Of a stretch of 7,548 bases of DNA, positions 6,211 to 7,548 are shown piece by piece. The notes under the pieces were generated by a model. The model made no database searches, was not told where the DNA came from, and was given only the letters and a program-made list of their open reading frames with translations. Within the stretch, counting starts at the first letter, position 1, and the number at the start of each line of letters is the position of its first letter. Both the position numbers and the translations under genes were made by a program. Source of the stretch: an uncultured Lachnospira sp. (lineage in GTDB: Bacteria; Bacillota; Clostridia; Lachnospirales; Lachnospiraceae); assembly GCA_934358235.1 (NCBI GenBank), contig CAKRKK010000117.1:1-7548 (forward strand). The letters run 5' to 3'.

Positions 6211-6290
6211 TGCCAGATAATATAATGCTTACATCCTGCCCTGCTTACTATCCACATAACAAACACACTACGCAACGCTTAATTCTGGCA
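6211..6290 (-). other. Long-range inverted repeat in the MATE leader
   Basis: TGCCAGA (6211-6217) and TCTGGCA (6284-6290) are perfect 7-bp arms 66 nt apart. In the MATE transcript they would pair as a closing stem whose 3' arm ends 9 nt before the GGAG ribosome binding site, like the P1 stem of a riboswitch. Against this, the enclosed minus-strand sequence is poor in C and shows few internal helices, and I recognise no known riboswitch consensus in it. The enclosed segment also contains a direct repeat of TGCTTAC (6226-6232 and 6242-6248). I record it as structure of unknown meaning. Confidence 0.3.
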
Positions 6291-6308
6291 CTTTTTTATT
6301 CACAATAT

Positions 6309-6337
6309 AATTTACATTAATATTGTAAATAAATCAA
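6309..6337 (-). promoter_or_regulatory. Candidate promoter for the MATE gene group
   Basis: On the minus strand, TTGATT (6337-6332) and TAAATT (6314-6309) are separated by exactly 17 nt, each matching the consensus at 4 of 6 positions. Transcription would begin near 6302, giving a leader of about 110 nt. In such AT-rich DNA this is moderate evidence; the overlap with the palindrome at 6310-6330 adds some support. Confidence 0.45.
6310..6330. promoter_or_regulatory. Perfect 21-bp palindrome, candidate operator on the MATE promoter
   Basis: ATTTACA (6310-6316) and TGTAAAT (6324-6330) are perfect 7-bp arms around a 7-nt spacer. This is the size and symmetry of a dimeric repressor site (TetR or MarR type, for example). 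It covers the spacer and -10 box of the candidate MATE promoter. A second pair, ACAATAT (6302-6308) and ATATTGT (6320-6326), overlaps it. The regulator is not in this window. Confidence 0.5.
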
Positions 6338-6360
6338 ATCCTATTAACGAATCCTATTAA
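6337..6360. repeat. Perfect 11-bp direct repeat upstream of the DegV-like promoter
   Basis: AATCCTATTAA occurs at 6337-6347 and 6350-6360, with start points 13 bases apart. The second copy ends 15 nt before the -35 box of the DegV-like gene, roughly -74 to -51 from its predicted start. Paired direct repeats in this position often bind an activator or regulator dimer; the first copy also abuts the -35 box of the MATE promoter on the other strand. Confidence 0.55.
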
Positions 6361-6375
6361 TCTCTTTATTTTAGT

Positions 6376-6404
6376 TTGACTTTCAAAACATTTTGTTGTA
6401 AAAT
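6376..6404 (+). promoter_or_regulatory. Sigma-A-type promoter for the DegV-like gene
   Basis: TTGACT (6376-6381) and TAAAAT (6399-6404) are separated by exactly 17 nt; each is 5 of 6 to the consensus. Transcription should start near 6411, giving a leader of about 67 nt. That leader begins with a possible hairpin, TGTTGC (6411-6416) pairing with GCAACA (6431-6436) around a 14-nt loop. Confidence 0.75.
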
Positions 6405-6477
6405 CTTTTCTGTTGCTTTAAATGTGATTAGCAACATTATTAACTAATAACAATAACCACACAGAAATGAGGAATAT

Positions 6478-7326
6478 ATGGCTGATATAACAATAATAAC
6501 AGATTCTGCATCTGACTTATCACAAAACAATAAAAATGGCATTACTGTATTGCCTATGACTATATCTTTTGATAATGAAACCTATGAGGATGGTGTAACT
6601 CTTACTCCTGATAACTTCTATATGAAGCTTATAGAAAGTTCAACGCTCCCTAAAACAAGCCAGGTTAGTCCATATGCTTTCAGCGAGGCTTATGAAAAGG
6701 CTCTTGAACATTCAGACCAGGTAATCGTCATAACCCTTTCTTCAAAGCTTTCAGGAACTTACCAGAGTGCGTGTATTGCTGCTGAGGATTACCAAGATAA
6801 GGTATACGTCATAGATAGTGAAAATGTTACAGTTGGAGAGCAGCTTCTTATAAACTATGCTTTTTCACTTATACAGCAGGGACTTGATGCTAAAGCTATA
6901 ACACAACAGTTAAATACCATCAAAAAGCGTATTCACCTTGTTGCATTGCTAGACACTCTTGAATATCTTAAAAAAGGCGGCAGGATATCCGGCAGTGCCG
7001 CTTTCCTTGGCAATATATTAAGTATTAAACCTGTTATAGCAATTGCAGACGGTGAAGTTGCCTTTCTTGGCAAGGCCCGTGGCTCCAAGCAGGGAAACAA
7101 TCTGCTTATAGAACAGATTAAAACCTATGGAGGCATTGATTATGAACTTCCTGTATTACTTGGTTATACTGGCTGTTCACAGATTCTTATGGATAAATAT
7201 ATTAAAGACAGCAGTACTTTATGGGAAGGAAAGATAGATATTCCTCCTGTTGTACAGGTAGGTGCCACAATCGGAACACATATTGGTCCTGGTGGAATTG
7301 CAGTAGCATTTTTCTCGAAAGAATAA
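6478..7326 (+). CDS. DegV/FakB-like fatty-acid-binding protein
   Basis: A 282-residue cytosolic protein of the DegV family, full length. In the family these proteins hold one fatty acid in a buried pocket; the FakB members present it to the kinase FakA, which makes acyl-phosphate for membrane lipid synthesis by PlsX/PlsY. Features seen: the opening ITIITDSASDL (residues 4-14); KTSQVSP (59-65) and SSKLSGTYQSA (88-98), which supply the Thr/Ser residues contacting the lipid carboxylate in solved members; the family block LDTLEYLKKGGRISG (158-172); KARGSKQG (199-206); and the C-terminal IGTHIGPGGIAV (265-276), with His268. GAGGA is only 4 nt from the ATG, a short spacing, but no other start fits. 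It is divergent from the MATE gene and monocistronic within the view. No fakA is present, so whether it feeds a kinase is inferred from family only. Confidence 0.93.
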   Translation: MADITIITDSASDLSQNNKNGITVLPMTISFDNETYEDGVTLTPDNFYMKLIESSTLPKTSQVSPYAFSEAYEKALEHSDQVIVITLSSKLSGTYQSACIAAEDYQDKVYVIDSENVTVGEQLLINYAFSLIQQGLDAKAITQQLNTIKKRIHLVALLDTLEYLKKGGRISGSAAFLGNILSIKPVIAIADGEVAFLGKARGSKQGNNLLIEQIKTYGGIDYELPVLLGYTGCSQILMDKYIKDSSTLWEGKIDIPPVVQVGATIGTHIGPGGIAVAFFSKE

Positions 7327-7340
7327 TATTTTATATTATT
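7322..7340 (+). terminator. AT-only hairpin at the end of the DegV-like gene
   Basis: AATAATAT (7322-7329) and ATATTATT (7333-7340) form an 8-bp stem with a TTT loop that includes the stop codon. Loose T-rich sequence follows. The stem has no G or C, so it would be a weak terminator. I see no better candidate before the promoter at 7463. Confidence 0.3.
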
Positions 7341-7424
7341 TATTGTGTTTCTGTTTTTGTGCTTTTTCATACTTTCTAGCACTTTCTGTATTTGGGCATT
7401 TTTGGCATTTGGGGGCACTTTTTT

Positions 7425-7452
7425 CGTATTTTTCGTATTTTCGTATTTTTTT
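7425..7452 (+). repeat. Short CGTATTTT tandem repeat in T-rich spacer
   Basis: CGTATTTTT, CGTATTTT and CGTATTTTTTT follow each other directly from 7425, 7434 and 7442. They lie within a T-rich stretch (about 7331-7452) after the DegV-like gene that holds no gene. Just before it, GGCATTT-like units (7395-7416) are also repeated. This looks like slippage-prone simple sequence upstream of the strong promoter at 7463. Confidence 0.6.
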
Positions 7453-7462
7453 CAAAAAGTGC

Positions 7463-7491
7463 TTGACAATACACTTATTTGTATGTATTAT
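7463..7491 (+). promoter_or_regulatory. Near-consensus strong promoter pointing out of the window
   Basis: A perfect TTGACA (7463-7468) and TATTAT (7486-7491, 5 of 6) are separated by exactly 17 nt. This is the best promoter in the window. Transcription would start near 7498 and run rightwards to an unseen gene. Its -10 box lies inside the left arm of a long inverted repeat. Confidence 0.8.
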
Positions 7492-7542
7492 ATTGATTGT
7501 GTTCGCGTGAAATATTAAGTTTATGCGACAATCAATATAATA
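7486..7542. other. Perfect 15-bp inverted repeat overlapping the -10 box
   Basis: TATTATATTGATTGT (7486-7500) is exactly complementary to ACAATCAATATAATA (7528-7542), with 27 nt between. After a small bulge, CGC (7504-7506) can also pair with GCG (7525-7527). Because transcription should start near 7498, most of the left arm is absent from that transcript, so the symmetry would act on DNA (operator or recombination site) or only in read-through RNA. The window ends 6 nt later, so the partner gene cannot be seen. Confidence 0.75.
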
Positions 7543-7548
7543 TGCGCG

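Noticed and set aside
6211..6297. Plus-strand Rho-independent terminator (TCTGGCA followed by CTTTTTT)
   Set aside because: The matching arm is 66 nt away, too far for an intrinsic terminator hairpin, and no plus-strand gene ends here.
7164..7418. 84-residue minus-strand open frame at the end of the DegV-like gene
   Set aside because: Mostly antisense to the conserved DegV C-terminus and starts in T-rich simple sequence; no ribosome binding site or family resemblance.

Overview
The window is AT-rich DNA with heavy use of ATA isoleucine codons, good GGAG/AGGAGG-type ribosome binding sites and Firmicutes-type gene families (KtrAB, a DegV/FakB-like protein, a MepA-type MATE pump, a FeoB-associated Cys-rich peptide, an Mbeg1-like hydrolase). 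This suggests a Clostridia chromosome, most likely Lachnospiraceae. The assignment is inferred from codon use and family content, not from a marker gene. No mobile element, CRISPR array, rRNA or tRNA is visible.

Layout. Seven genes lie on the minus strand and one on the plus strand. Read in the direction of transcription (right to left), the first minus-strand group runs from about 6300 to 3159: a MATE-family exporter, a small conserved protein of unknown function, an Mbeg1-like (DUF2974) alpha/beta-hydrolase and a short Cys-rich membrane peptide. The second group runs from about 3058 to the left edge: a CorA-type divalent cation channel, KtrB (the K+ translocating subunit) and KtrA (its nucleotide-binding regulatory subunit, cut by the window edge). 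It has its own candidate promoter (TTGCAT-17-TACAAT) and is a compact cation-homeostasis unit for Mg2+ and K+. On the plus strand, a DegV/FakB-like fatty-acid-binding protein (6478-7326) diverges from the MATE gene and has a good promoter (TTGACT-17-TAAAAT).

Non-coding DNA holds most of the unexplained structure. Between ktrB and ktrA there is a decayed 12-bp tandem array of about eight units (567-662). Between the Cys-rich peptide gene and corA there is a GC-rich 13-bp minisatellite of five units (3072-3136). The MATE/DegV divergent region contains a perfect 7-7-7 palindrome lying on a candidate MATE promoter, a perfect 11-bp direct repeat upstream of the DegV -35 box, and a long-range inverted repeat in the MATE leader. 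At the right edge, a near-consensus promoter (TTGACA-17-TATTAT) has its -10 hexamer inside a perfect 15-bp inverted repeat. The gene it drives is outside the window.

I found no clear undescribed multi-gene system. The genes are ordinary housekeeping or accessory transport genes. The points most worth following are the promoter/inverted-repeat module at 7463-7542, the two intergenic tandem arrays, and the divergent regulatory region. Two starts (MATE and the hydrolase) should be moved to internal ATGs on ribosome-binding-site evidence.
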